A stretch of DNA of 64,000 nt from Corynebacterium oculi (GTDB taxonomy: Bacteria; Actinomycetota; Actinomycetes; Mycobacteriales; Mycobacteriaceae), in NCBI RefSeq assembly GCF_001412105.1, contig NZ_LKST01000001.1:310001-374000 (forward strand). Reading direction: 5' to 3'. The notes below the pieces were generated by a model. The model had not been told where the DNA came from. It worked only from the letters and a program-made list of their open reading frames with translations, and made no database searches. Below, piece after piece: positions 26,932 through 35,259 of the stretch (within the stretch, counting starts at the first letter, position 1; every line of letters starts with the position of its first letter). A program made the position numbers and the translations under genes.

Positions 26932-29127
26932 CTAACCCAGGGCGGTGACCACCACCGGGGAATCCAGGGAGAGCGCCTTGCCGGGGAGGGGGGACTGGGT
27001 GATGATCCGGGCTTGCCCGGAGGTGGAGTTCCCGGCATCCAGGGTGAGGCCCTGCTTGCGGGCGATCCGCTCCGCCTCGGAGACGGTTTTGCCTAGGAGC
27101 AGCGGCGCGTGCACCCGCCCGGGGAGAACCAGGTCCACGGCGGTGGCATCGGGATCCACGCGGGTTCCGGCCTCCGGGGTGCTGCTTTCCACCTCGCCGT
27201 AGGAGCCGGTGACATCGGGATCGGTGGTGATCTCCCCGAGGGTGAGTCCCTCCTCCGCCAGGCGGGCGGCGGCCTCATCGGTATCCATTCCCGAGAGGTC
27301 CGGCACCGTGCGCGCGGAGGATAACGTGAGGCGCACGCCATCTCCACGGGCGGCCTCGGACCCGCTGTCCGGCACCGTCGCGCTGACTTCTCCGTAGTCA
27401 CGGCGGGAATCAAAGGCCCACTCCACCGCGCTGACTTTCAAGCCCGCTTTATCCAGGGCCTTTCGGGCTTCCTTTTCCTCCATGCCTCGAAGATCGGGGA
27501 TTTGCACGGGAGCCGGCCCCTTGCTGAGCGTCAGGCTCACGGTGGAGTCCGTGGGCACGGATTCCCCGGCCTCGGGGGAGGTGGACAGCACGCCGCCGGC
27601 GGGAACATCATCGGAGTATTCCCGTCCCGCCACGCGGGAGGAGAGGGTGCGGTCGCTCAGAAGCTGCTCGTAGCGCTGTGCATCGGCGCCGTCGGGAACG
27701 GTGGGCACCGTGGGCCTGCCCTGGGAGACCAGAACCGTCACCTCCGATCCCCGTACCGCGCGCTCCCCGGAGGGATCGGTGTCGATAATTTCGCCCCGGG
27801 CCACATCGTCGTCGTAGACTTCGCGTGCCGTGGCCTCGAATCCGGCCTCCTGCACGGCGGCCAGCGCGTAGGCCCTATCCGTGCCGATGACCTCGGGAAT
27901 CTCGCCGTAGCGGCCGGAGCCGAGCCACCACCCGCCCAGGGCCACGGCCCCGATGAGCACGGCAACGGCGATGAGCCAGGCCGCAAGCCTTACCGAGGAA
28001 CGGTTGGTGTAGGTCCGGGGCGATGAGGCCGGGCGGGGTGCGGGGGTGGGGGCCTCAGCGGGAGAGGAGATCGCGTCCGGGGGTTGGGGCGCCTCGGCGG
28101 GTAACAGGGCGGTGTGATCTGTGGCGTCCCCCGGGGGCGGGGTGGCGGCGGAAACCGTGAGCGCGGTTGGGCTCTGGGGCGGGGCGATCACCCCCGTGGC
28201 CATCATCTCCGTGGGCAGTGAGCTGGTGTCCGTGGGAATCTCCGCTGCGCGGTGCGCGGCGGAGTTACGTGGTAGAGGCACCGTGAAGGCAGGCAGGTGC
28301 AGCCCCCGAATGATCTGCTCGGTGGCGTTTAAGAACGCCGGGGCGTCTGCGTAGCGGTGGGCGTGCTCGCGCCGGGTGGCCCGGGCCACCAGGGCGTCGA
28401 TCTCCGGGGGAATCCCCTCGATCACCTCGGAGGGAGGGGGGACGTCGCGGTCGAGGCGCTGATAGGCGCATTCAAGATCGGTGCCGCCGTGGAAGGGGGT
28501 TTCCCCGGTGAGAAGCTCGAATAGGACGATGCCCGCCGAATACACGTCGCTGGCCGGGCCCAGTTCCGAGCCGCGCACCTGCTCCGGGGAGAGATAGGCG
28601 GCCGTGCCCACGATATGCGTGGTGGTGTGTTGCTCGGAGTCCGTGGCGCGCACGAGGCCAAAGTCCGCCAACTTCACGGCGTGATCGGCGCTGATGAGCA
28701 CGTTATCCGGTTTAATATCGCGGTGAATCAGGCCTCCGCGATGAGCCTCGGCCAGGCCGGTGAGCACGGCGCGCATGACGGACAGCGCGGCATGGGGCGG
28801 CATGGGGCCGCGCTCGGCCACCAGCTCCCGCAGCGTTCCGCCGGTGATGAGTTCCATGACTAAAAAGACGTGGTTGCCATCGGAACCGAAGTCATAGACC
28901 CCCACGATATGCGGGTGGTTGATCTTGGCCATCGCGCGCGCCTCGCGGCGGAAGCGCTGACGAAAGACGGGATCGTCTACGTAGCGATCGTCCATAACCT
29001 TTACCGCCACGGCTCGGCCCAGGCGGAGATCCACGCAGCGATAGACCGTGGACATGCCGCCGCGAGCGATCGGGTGATCTATCTGGTATCTGCCCTCAAG
29101 GACGTCTCCCACCTGAAGTTGAGCCAT
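26932..29127 (-). CDS. pknL: PASTA-domain serine/threonine protein kinase PknL
   Basis: A 731-residue transmembrane sensor kinase. Kinase domain at about residues 14-275 with Lys43 (AVKV), catalytic H135-R136-D137 (HRDIKPDN), DFG at 155 and a Thr-rich activation loop (SEQHTTTHIVGT). A juxtamembrane Pro/Ala/Ser-rich segment follows, then one helix (about 380-402) and five extracellular PASTA repeats (about 410-731), which bind muropeptides or lipid II in relatives. PknL lies next to its Rv2175c-type partner, divergently, as in M. tuberculosis. Substrates in C. glutamicum include division proteins (recalled). The start has no strong ribosome binding site but fits the family. Confidence 0.95.
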   Translation of the reverse strand: MAQLQVGDVLEGRYQIDHPIARGGMSTVYRCVDLRLGRAVAVKVMDDRYVDDPVFRQRFRREARAMAKINHPHIVGVYDFGSDGNHVFLVMELITGGTLRELVAERGPMPPHAALSVMRAVLTGLAEAHRGGLIHRDIKPDNVLISADHAVKLADFGLVRATDSEQHTTTHIVGTAAYLSPEQVRGSELGPASDVYSAGIVLFELLTGETPFHGGTDLECAYQRLDRDVPPPSEVIEGIPPEIDALVARATRREHAHRYADAPAFLNATEQIIRGLHLPAFTVPLPRNSAAHRAAEIPTDTSSLPTEMMATGVIAPPQSPTALTVSAATPPPGDATDHTALLPAEAPQPPDAISSPAEAPTPAPRPASSPRTYTNRSSVRLAAWLIAVAVLIGAVALGGWWLGSGRYGEIPEVIGTDRAYALAAVQEAGFEATAREVYDDDVARGEIIDTDPSGERAVRGSEVTVLVSQGRPTVPTVPDGADAQRYEQLLSDRTLSSRVAGREYSDDVPAGGVLSTSPEAGESVPTDSTVSLTLSKGPAPVQIPDLRGMEEKEARKALDKAGLKVSAVEWAFDSRRDYGEVSATVPDSGSEAARGDGVRLTLSSARTVPDLSGMDTDEAAARLAEEGLTLGEITTDPDVTGSYGEVESSTPEAGTRVDPDATAVDLVLPGRVHAPLLLGKTVSEAERIARKQGLTLDAGNSTSGQARIITQSPLPGKALSLDSPVVVTALG

Positions 29128-29188
29128 GGCCCCAGTATGGCCGAAGGCACAGGGGGAGTGGTAGCCACATCGTCTAAACTCAGGTGCC

Positions 29189-29557
29189 GTGAGTGTTCAA
29201 GCTGTGTCTTCTGCCGTCCTCCCCGCGCCCGAGCCCCTGTTGACCCTGGAGGAGGCCTCCGAGCGCCTGGGAATCCTGGTCACCCGCGTGATCGACATGA
29301 TCCGGGATCACAAGATCATCGCCATCACGCACGAGGGCGTGCGCATGATTCCCGAGATTTTCCTGGGGGACAAGGGAACGGTACAGCGTTTTGTGCCCGG
29401 CGCGATCGCGCTGCTTTCCGACGGCGGCTACAGCGACGAAGAGATCATCCGCTACCTGTTTACGGAGGACGATTCCCTCCCGGGCAGGCCTATCGACGCC
29501 CTGCACGGGCATCTGGCCCGGGAAGTGATGCGGCGGGCGCAGGCGATGGCGTTGTAG
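29189..29557 (+). CDS. Rv2175c-type winged helix DNA-binding protein
   Basis: 122 residues. The N-terminal tail has no clear fold, followed by a helix-turn-helix part (LLTLEEASERLGILVTRVIDMIRDHKIIAI) and the conserved C-terminal half (GAIALLSDGGYSDEEIIRYLFTEDDSLPGRPIDAL). In M. tuberculosis the homologue is phosphorylated by PknL on an N-terminal Thr, which abolishes DNA binding; here the N-terminal tail contains Ser but the first Thr is in LLTLEE. A -10-like TAAACT is 8 nt before the GTG, suggesting a leaderless mRNA. Its last 68 bp overlap, antisense, the 3' end of mptA. Confidence 0.9.
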   Translation: MSVQAVSSAVLPAPEPLLTLEEASERLGILVTRVIDMIRDHKIIAITHEGVRMIPEIFLGDKGTVQRFVPGAIALLSDGGYSDEEIIRYLFTEDDSLPGRPIDALHGHLAREVMRRAQAMAL

Positions 29558-31004
29558 GGGCCGTGGAGCGAAACAACCAGGAGGTCAACGCCCAGGCGAT
29601 CATCACGGAGGCCAGCATCCACAGGGGGTTGTACAACTGGTGATTGCCCGAGCCGGTGAAGGCCAGGGTGACCACGATGGAGGCCGCCGTGGCCCAGGGC
29701 AGCACCCAGCGCGGCACGGGAGTGACGGCCACCAGGGAGAGAAGGCTGGCGTAGTACCAGGGCAGGGTGACCGAGTTCAACGCGAAGGCCACGCAGTACG
29801 CCACCGCGATGCCGCGCACCGCCTGGGACGCGGTGGAACGGAAGAACCACCACGCCGCCACGAGTCCCAGCCCCATGAGCGCCGTGGAAACCTGGCGCAG
29901 GAACCCCAGGGGGACGTTGAAGGTGAGGGAGGCGTCGAAAAGCAGAAGAAAATCCGTGGCCACCCCGGCGAGGAGGGAGGGAAGGGCCAGGGGATTAATC
30001 ACCTTGGAGTTGCCGGATATTTCCGCCAGCCAGCCCCAGGAGGAGCGCGAGGCCCAGGTGATGGCGGCCACCACGCCGAGGGTAAGAAGCGCGCCCGCCG
30101 TCCCGAGCCCGAGGAAAGCGGCGCAGCGCTTCAGCACGGGGGTCTGCGCGGTGGTGTAATGGCGCAGGGCCATCCACACCACGAAGGGCAGGGCGAAGGC
30201 CGCCGTGGCCTTGAGGGCCACCGCCACCGCGATGAGGATGATCGCCCCGACGTAGCGGTGGCGCGCGGCGCACACGAGGCCGAGGCTCACGAGCCCGACC
30301 ATGATGGACTCGTTATGCATGCCGCCCACCAGGTGCAGGATCGTCACCGGATTGGCGGCGCCTATCCATAGGGCCGTGGCGGGCGGGGCGGAGAAGGCCC
30401 GGGCCAACCGGGGAATCGCCCAGACGATGGCGCTGAACCCGGCGATGGACAGCAATTTATAAAGGATGATGCCCACGGTGATGTTATCCCCCACGAGCCG
30501 GGTGATCCCCTCGCCGAGCCACAGGTGGAGCGGGCCGTAAGGCGTGGTGGTATTGCGCCAATCGTGCGAAACCTCTAGGAGCATGGGGCCTGGATTGATA
30601 GCGGCACCCTGGGTATAGGGATCAAAGCCATCGCGGAGCATGGCGCCCTGCATGAGGTAGGAGTACACGTCCCGGGACAGGATGGGGGCGGCAAATATCA
30701 GGGGAATGACCCAGGCGATCAGGCTCCGGCGTACCTCGTCAAGCCGTGCGGCCGAGGCGGAGGGAGAAGCGGCGGAAAGAACCCGCCTGCCCAGGAGCAC
30801 CCACGCCGCGATGAGGAGCACGATCCCCGCCCACAGGAGGGTATTGGCCAGGCCCGCGCCGTGCCCGTAGGCAAAGAAATCGAGCCCCAGCGCGTGCAAG
30901 ACCCCGCCGCGATTGCGGGTGGCCCCGGCGCCGAAAGAGCCGATGGCGATGAGCGCGGTGCCCAGCGCTCCTACGGGGAGCGGGCGGAGAGAGAACGCGG
31001 ACAT
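29490..31004 (-). CDS. mptA: Alpha-(1->6)-mannosyltransferase MptA
   Basis: A 504-residue polytopic GT-C enzyme extending the lipomannan backbone on the outer face of the membrane with polyprenyl-phosphomannose. There are about 12 helices. The catalytic loop after helix 2-3 reads PILSRDVYSYLMQG, and the Asp in SRDVYSY is the conserved acidic residue. Further motifs are TTPYGPLHLW and VGGMHNESIMVG. The family role is known from C. glutamicum MptA. It follows idsA by 17 bp in an operon. The C-terminal tail is Pro/Ala/Ser-rich and is encoded opposite the Rv2175c-like gene. Confidence 0.92.
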   Translation of the reverse strand: MSAFSLRPLPVGALGTALIAIGSFGAGATRNRGGVLHALGLDFFAYGHGAGLANTLLWAGIVLLIAAWVLLGRRVLSAASPSASAARLDEVRRSLIAWVIPLIFAAPILSRDVYSYLMQGAMLRDGFDPYTQGAAINPGPMLLEVSHDWRNTTTPYGPLHLWLGEGITRLVGDNITVGIILYKLLSIAGFSAIVWAIPRLARAFSAPPATALWIGAANPVTILHLVGGMHNESIMVGLVSLGLVCAARHRYVGAIILIAVAVALKATAAFALPFVVWMALRHYTTAQTPVLKRCAAFLGLGTAGALLTLGVVAAITWASRSSWGWLAEISGNSKVINPLALPSLLAGVATDFLLLFDASLTFNVPLGFLRQVSTALMGLGLVAAWWFFRSTASQAVRGIAVAYCVAFALNSVTLPWYYASLLSLVAVTPVPRWVLPWATAASIVVTLAFTGSGNHQLYNPLWMLASVMIAWALTSWLFRSTAPTTPSPAPAASLPGPDARAGRR

Positions 31005-31021
31005 ACCTGCTGACCTGCGCT

Positions 31022-32128
31022 TTACTTTCGGCGCGCCGTGGAACGAATGGCTAGACCATTGAGCGCGGTGCGCACCTCGGGGGAGATCTCCTCTACCTCC
31101 AGATGCGCCACCCCGGAGGCCACCAGCGAGGCGATGCGGCGCTCCACCTCGTCTTGGGCGCCAGAGGCGGCGATGATCTCCGTGAGGCGGGCCAGCTGGC
31201 GCTCATCAAGCGGGGAGCCGACGCCGCGGCGCAACTCCTCCGCGGCGGCCGGGTCCTGCCGATCCGTCGCGGCAAGAGCGAGGGCCAGGAGCACCGTGCG
31301 CTTGCCCTCACGCAGATCGTCGCCGGCGGGCTTCCCGGTTACCTCGGGATCACCAAACACCCCCAGCACGTCATCGCGGAGCTGGAACGCGATCCCTACG
31401 TCGTGCCCATAGCGCCGGAAAGCCCGAATCACCTCCGGGGAGGCCCCGCCGATAGCGGCACCGAGATGCAGGGGGCGTTCGATGGTGTAGGCGGCCGTCT
31501 TGAAGCGATTGACCGCCTCCGCCAACGCGATGTCCTCGCTGGCGGTGGCCTCCACCGTGATGTCGAGCAACTGTCCGCCGATGACCTCCGTGCGCATCGC
31601 GCGCCACGGCTCGCGCGCTCGGGTCATGGCGGCCTCGGACAGCCCGGCGTCGTGAAGCATGTCATCTGCCCAGGACAGGGCGAGATCGCCGACGAGGGTA
31701 GCCACGGATCGGCCGAAGTGGGCGCTCTCGCCCCGCCAGGCGGACGCGCGATGGTGGCGTTCCATGCGGCGATGCACGGTGGGGGCGCCGCGCCGGGTAT
31801 CGGAGGCGTCAATGATGTCATCGTGAATGAGCGCGCACGCCTGGATCAATTCCAGGGCGCTGATCGCCTGAAGAACGGCTTGAGGATCCTCCGCCCCGCT
31901 GCCCGTTTCCACTGGGTTGTGTGCACCCAGGAAACCCGCCCAGCCGTAGAGGGGGCGGATGCGCTTGCCGCCGCCCAGGACGAAGTCCCGCAGGCTCTCC
32001 GCGGCCTCGGTAACCGGCGCGCCAATGGCCTTGATCTCGGGGAGGCGGGAATCGAGGTAGGCGGTGAGAATCTCCTGGGTTGCGGCGGGAATATCGCGGA
32101 GGGAAACCAAGCGAGCGTCATGAGCCAC
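31022..32128 (-). CDS. idsA: Polyprenyl (geranylgeranyl-type) diphosphate synthase
   Basis: Trans-prenyltransferase that condenses IPP with allylic diphosphates; the relative in C. glutamicum, IdsA, supplies GGPP. 368 residues from the GTG at 32128 (GAAAGGAC upstream). First aspartate-rich motif DDIID at D103-D107, GGGKRIRP for IPP binding, and the second motif FQLRDDVLGVFGD. An in-frame upstream extension of 16 codons lacks a ribosome binding site. It lies between a GNAT gene and mptA on the same strand. The link to mptA makes sense if polyprenyl phosphate is the mannose carrier (inference). Confidence 0.9.
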   Translation of the reverse strand: MAHDARLVSLRDIPAATQEILTAYLDSRLPEIKAIGAPVTEAAESLRDFVLGGGKRIRPLYGWAGFLGAHNPVETGSGAEDPQAVLQAISALELIQACALIHDDIIDASDTRRGAPTVHRRMERHHRASAWRGESAHFGRSVATLVGDLALSWADDMLHDAGLSEAAMTRAREPWRAMRTEVIGGQLLDITVEATASEDIALAEAVNRFKTAAYTIERPLHLGAAIGGASPEVIRAFRRYGHDVGIAFQLRDDVLGVFGDPEVTGKPAGDDLREGKRTVLLALALAATDRQDPAAAEELRRGVGSPLDERQLARLTEIIAASGAQDEVERRIASLVASGVAHLEVEEISPEVRTALNGLAIRSTARRK

Positions 32129-32185
32129 GATGGGGGACAGTCCTTTCAAGGAAGGGCAGGGCGCGGGGTAATACACACACGATAC

Positions 32186-32854
32186 CTAGCCGGTGGGACT
32201 TTCCTGCGGGGGCGGGGGCGGGGGAGAGGAGAAAACCAGCGGAAGAGACGCGCCCAGCACGGCAAAGGGGCGAGAATCTCCGGGAAAATAGAAGGAACGG
32301 AGCACGTCCCGGAAACCGAAGGAACGATAGAGGTGAAACGCGCGGTTATCCTCCCCTGGAACCTCAGGGGTGGATAGGAGCGCCTCGGGCTCGGAGACGT
32401 GCTCAAGGAGGCGGGTGAGAAGCGCGCGTCCCACGCCGCGACCTTGGTGAGCGGGGGCCACGTGTACCTCGGCGACCTCGAAGTAATCGTTCAACACGGA
32501 GGCGGGCTCCCGGCGGTAGAGCAGGCCGCGGCGGACGTTGTGATGCCACCAGGTATCCGGGGAACCGCGGAAACCATAGGCGATCCCGGCGAGGATTCCA
32601 TTTGCGCTTTGCGACGCGCCCCCTGGGCTTGGTGCGCGGGAAGCACCGGGTGGGGTTTGCGGTGAGGGTGGGGGCGGGGTGGAGAACGCGCAGAAGGCGA
32701 GGAATCCGGGCATGGTGCTGTCTTGTTTCCACGCTGCGATCCGACTTTCGCGCAGGCGAGCGGGATAGCGCATGGCGCTGAGGTGGATGTCCACCAGGGA
32801 GGGCGCGGTGGCGACGAACTCGGGGGCCGTGAGTGCGCGGAGAGACAGGGGCAT
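32186..32854 (-). CDS. GNAT family N-acetyltransferase
   Basis: 222 residues. The acetyl-CoA-binding motif is VAPAHQGRGVGRALLTRLLE, followed by the C-terminal NRAFHLYRSFGFRDV strand-helix typical of GNAT enzymes. An N-terminal part with RYPARLRESRIAAWKQ matches a corynebacterial subfamily whose substrate is unknown. A Pro-rich loop lies in the middle and a run of prolines near the C-terminus. The ATG at 32854 fits the family start; a 24-codon in-frame upstream extension is less likely. Expression is divergent from the SOS-boxed HEPN gene. Confidence 0.8.
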   Translation of the reverse strand: MPLSLRALTAPEFVATAPSLVDIHLSAMRYPARLRESRIAAWKQDSTMPGFLAFCAFSTPPPPSPQTPPGASRAPSPGGASQSANGILAGIAYGFRGSPDTWWHHNVRRGLLYRREPASVLNDYFEVAEVHVAPAHQGRGVGRALLTRLLEHVSEPEALLSTPEVPGEDNRAFHLYRSFGFRDVLRSFYFPGDSRPFAVLGASLPLVFSSPPPPPPQESPTG

Positions 32855-32916
32855 GCGTCTATGCAACCACGTTGGCTCGTGAGGTGCGTGGGCGGAGGCT
32901 GATTGAACGGTGGAAA

Positions 32917-32936
32917 TCGAAAACATGTTCTATGAT
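32917..32936 (+). promoter_or_regulatory. LexA (SOS) box overlapping a -10 box
   Basis: TCGAAAACATGTTCTA (32917-32932) differs at one position from the C. glutamicum-type SOS box TCGAAAACATGTTCGA. A -10-like TATGAT (32931-32936) overlaps its right end, so LexA would block RNA polymerase on the plus strand. The SOS box at the C. glutamicum gene in this position (cg2381, recalled as a LexA target) agrees. The first downstream gene starts at 33056. Confidence 0.82.
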
Positions 32937-33055
32937 GGGGGTGTGGTTGTCCTGCGGGGTGTTTAGGGTGAGCGATGTTCTTGAGGTACGGCGCGGTGGA
33001 GCGTCAGTGAAGGCGCGCGGCCCGGTGGTGGATGCGGTAAGGAGAGGGGATAGAG

Positions 33056-33508
33056 ATGGCGCAGGTAATTTCTGCCACGGCTTTGGGGGCGTATCGCGGG
33101 AGTCATCGCGCCGTGCGCCCCTCCGGGATAGGCCGAGAGGATTTTATCGCCAAGGCGAAGGGCCTGCTGGCCCAGGCGTTAGCGGATCATGACGCCGGGC
33201 GATACGGGGAGGCCTTTGAATCTTCCTATCGCTGCGCCCTGCGCGTCGCGGGGGCGGTATTGGCCTCTCACCCCGCTGCCCGCCGCCGACGCGCCGTGGA
33301 TGGTGCATGGGGCCGCCTGCGTTTGGTGGATGGGCGGGGGGATTATTGGGCGGGGCAGTTCGAGGCCTTTTCCCGGCTGCGCTCCCGGTGGAACTCCGGG
33401 CTAGAATCGCGGATAGAAGAGCGTGTGGCGCATCGGCTGATTGATTTGGCATCTGCCTTTCTGGCTGAGGTGGAGGCAGAATCTCCGGTTGTTGCCGCCG
33501 CTGCCTAG
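33056..33508 (+). CDS. HEPN-domain protein (SAV_6107 type), SOS-linked
   Basis: 150 residues, all-helical, matching the actinobacterial SAV_6107 HEPN family: KAKGLLAQALADHDAGRYGEAFESSYRCALRVAGAVLA, then a helical C-terminus. HEPN domains often bind nucleotides or act as RNases via RX4-6H. Here R119-X6-H126 (RIEERVAH) fits the spacing, but the polar residue after Arg is absent, so RNase activity is doubtful. AAGGAGAGGGG precedes the ATG. The SOS box at 32917 places it in the DNA-damage response. The DUF3040 gene downstream may be co-transcribed. Confidence 0.85.
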   Translation: MAQVISATALGAYRGSHRAVRPSGIGREDFIAKAKGLLAQALADHDAGRYGEAFESSYRCALRVAGAVLASHPAARRRRAVDGAWGRLRLVDGRGDYWAGQFEAFSRLRSRWNSGLESRIEERVAHRLIDLASAFLAEVEAESPVVAAAA

Positions 33509-33628
33509 CCGGCGCCGGGCTGCGGTATCGGCTAGGGCGCCCGGGCTGAGGCGTGGGGAACACAGTGGTGTTCCCCGACGTTGAAAGCATAGTGAGCGGC
33601 GAACGGCCAAAATATTATGGGAGGAATC

Positions 33629-34021
33629 GTGGCGCTATCAGAGCAGGAGCAGCGAGCACTGCGGGAGATTGAGCAGTCTCTCTTGGCGGAAGATCCCGGC
33701 TTTGGCTCCTCGGTGACCGGCGGGCGGGGAGCGCTGGGGGCCGCGCCGGGGCGCGTGTTTCGTGGTATCGCCCTGGGCGTGTTGGGTTTGGTCATGCTCA
33801 TCGGCGGGGTGGCTCTTGCGCAGAACTCCCTGTGGTTCATTGCGCTCAGCGTGGCCGGGTTCCTCTTGATGTTTGGTGCCGGGGTGTGGGTGCTCCGTGG
33901 TTCCGGGGCGGCCCTGCCTGGGCGGGGAATGGGAGGGCGCGCCGAGAGCACTGGGAGGCGAGCGGGGGGTTCCACTATGGCGAGCCGGATGGAGGAGGAT
34001 TTTCGGCGCCGCTTTGAGTAG
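33629..34021 (+). CDS. DUF3040 membrane protein
   Basis: 130 residues. The N-terminal amphipathic segment ALSEQEQRALREIEQSLLAEDPGF is the DUF3040 signature. Two hydrophobic helices follow (about 47-65 and 68-90), then a Gly/Arg-rich tail ending SRMEEDFRRRFE. Function is unknown, but the family occurs widely in Actinobacteria next to the division/cell-wall cluster. The GTG at 33629 is chosen because GGGAGGA lies 4 nt upstream. Confidence 0.88.
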   Translation: MALSEQEQRALREIEQSLLAEDPGFGSSVTGGRGALGAAPGRVFRGIALGVLGLVMLIGGVALAQNSLWFIALSVAGFLLMFGAGVWVLRGSGAALPGRGMGGRAESTGRRAGGSTMASRMEEDFRRRFE

Positions 34022-34597
34022 AGGGCGTGGCGCCAACAAGGCGTCCGGTTGTCGGTGAGACCTCGCTCGCTTCTCTGGTTTTTTGAGGAGTGGGCGTAGG
34101 TCTTTTGTCATTTCTTGGGGAGGGCGCCCGGGGTGAAGCGGAGGGGTGAGGTGGGCCCCACTTTCTCCCACCGGGATTTCCGGGAAGGTCGGGGGCGGGC
34201 GGCGGTGTGCCGGTGTATTCGGGTCTTGTAGGGGAAAAGGGCAGTTCACTGCCGGAAAAGGCCATGTGGGACTTGGTGGGGTGCGGGGTGTAGTGCTCTC
34301 TTGCGTGGCGGCATCGGTGGCAAGGGGGAGATGGTGTCAATGTTTCTAAAGTTGCTCTAGGTTTTAAAGTGGTTATTGATGTTTGGGCTCGTGGGTGGCC
34401 CACCCACGAAAAAATAGGGCCATGACCTGTGTTTTCTGGTGTCTTGTGTGGCTAAAGTTGTCTTATGGCTAGTGGTGGTGGGGGGAAGTGGGGTAGAGTG
34501 GGGCGCACTGGTTGATGCTGGGGAGTGAACGCCCCGGCACCGGCTAGGGGAAGGGAAGCCGGTCCCGTGGCAGCGAGTGAAGGAAGGTGGTTCCGGG
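34022..34597 (+). other. mraZ upstream region
   Basis: About 575 bp, G-rich, without a credible gene. It holds a short perfect hairpin (arms 34390-34397 and 34101-numbered equivalent 34401-34408) followed by A rather than T, a 9-bp direct repeat CTAAAGTTG (near 34346 and 34452), and the MraZ boxes at 34478-34503. The mraZ ribosome binding site GAAGGAAGG is about 15 nt before the start. The promoter could not be fixed. Confidence 0.5.
34478..34503 (+). promoter_or_regulatory. MraZ operator: three GTGGGG repeats
   Basis: GTGGGG occurs at 34478, 34488 and 34498, an exact 10-bp period. This is the direct-repeat layout (TGGGN units separated by 5 nt) that MraZ binds upstream of its own gene in E. 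coli and C. glutamicum. It lies 95 bp before mraZ, so autorepression of the cluster is expected. Confidence 0.82.
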
Positions 34598-35032
34598 ATG
34601 TTTCTCGGTACCTATACTCCGAAGCTCGATGACAAGGGGCGTCTCACTCTCCCCGCCAAGTTCCGTGACGAGCTGGTGGGTGGATTGATGGTTACCAAGG
34701 GGCAGGATCACAGCCTGGCGGTCTATCCGCGCGAGGAGTTCGCGCAGCGAGCGCGTAAGGCTGCGGCGGTGTCCCGCACTAACCCGGAGGCCCGCGCGTT
34801 TATCCGTAACTTAGCGGCGAGCGCCGATGAGCAGCGTCCCGACGGACACGGCAGGATCACGCTCTCTGCGGCGCATCGGAATTACGCGGGGCTCACCAAG
34901 GAGTGCGTGGTGATCGGCTCGGTGGACTTCCTGGAGATTTGGGATGCGGAGGCCTGGACTCAGTACCAGCAGGAGACGGAAGAGGCATTTTCCTCGGCGG
35001 ACGCCAATGAAGTCCTCGGAGGCCTGCTCTAG
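34598..35032 (+). CDS. mraZ: Transcriptional regulator MraZ
   Basis: 144 residues with two tandem AbrB-like half domains, each with a DXXXR element ([15 protein letters not shown] near residue 10 and the degenerate [15 protein letters not shown] near 85). It forms a ring-shaped oligomer that binds GTGGG repeats and represses the division cluster; such repeats are present upstream. The ATG at 34598 ([11 protein letters not shown]) matches the family; an ATG 7 codons earlier is less likely. A 227-bp gap separates it from rsmH. Confidence 0.95.
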   Translation: MFLGTYTPKLDDKGRLTLPAKFRDELVGGLMVTKGQDHSLAVYPREEFAQRARKAAAVSRTNPEARAFIRNLAASADEQRPDGHGRITLSAAHRNYAGLTKECVVIGSVDFLEIWDAEAWTQYQQETEEAFSSADANEVLGGLL

Positions 35033-35259
35033 GGGCTGGTGTTGAGACCACCGCGGCAGAGTGCGCGGAGGACTCTGCCCGGATAGAACGAGCGTTCTGG
35101 TGTACTTCCCCGACATCAGAGCCTCGGAACAATCCGGGTGGGGCCCTGCACGCACTTGGCTATTACTCGCGGATACGACCTTGACCAGAACCTCGGCTAG
35201 AACACGGTGCAACACTGCGGCACAGCGTGACGCGGCACAAGCAGGAAAGGGGGAGAACG

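Noticed and set aside
34390..34408. Perfect hairpin upstream of mraZ as terminator
   Set aside because: It is followed by A-residues, not T, on the plus strand, and on the minus strand no gene ends there.
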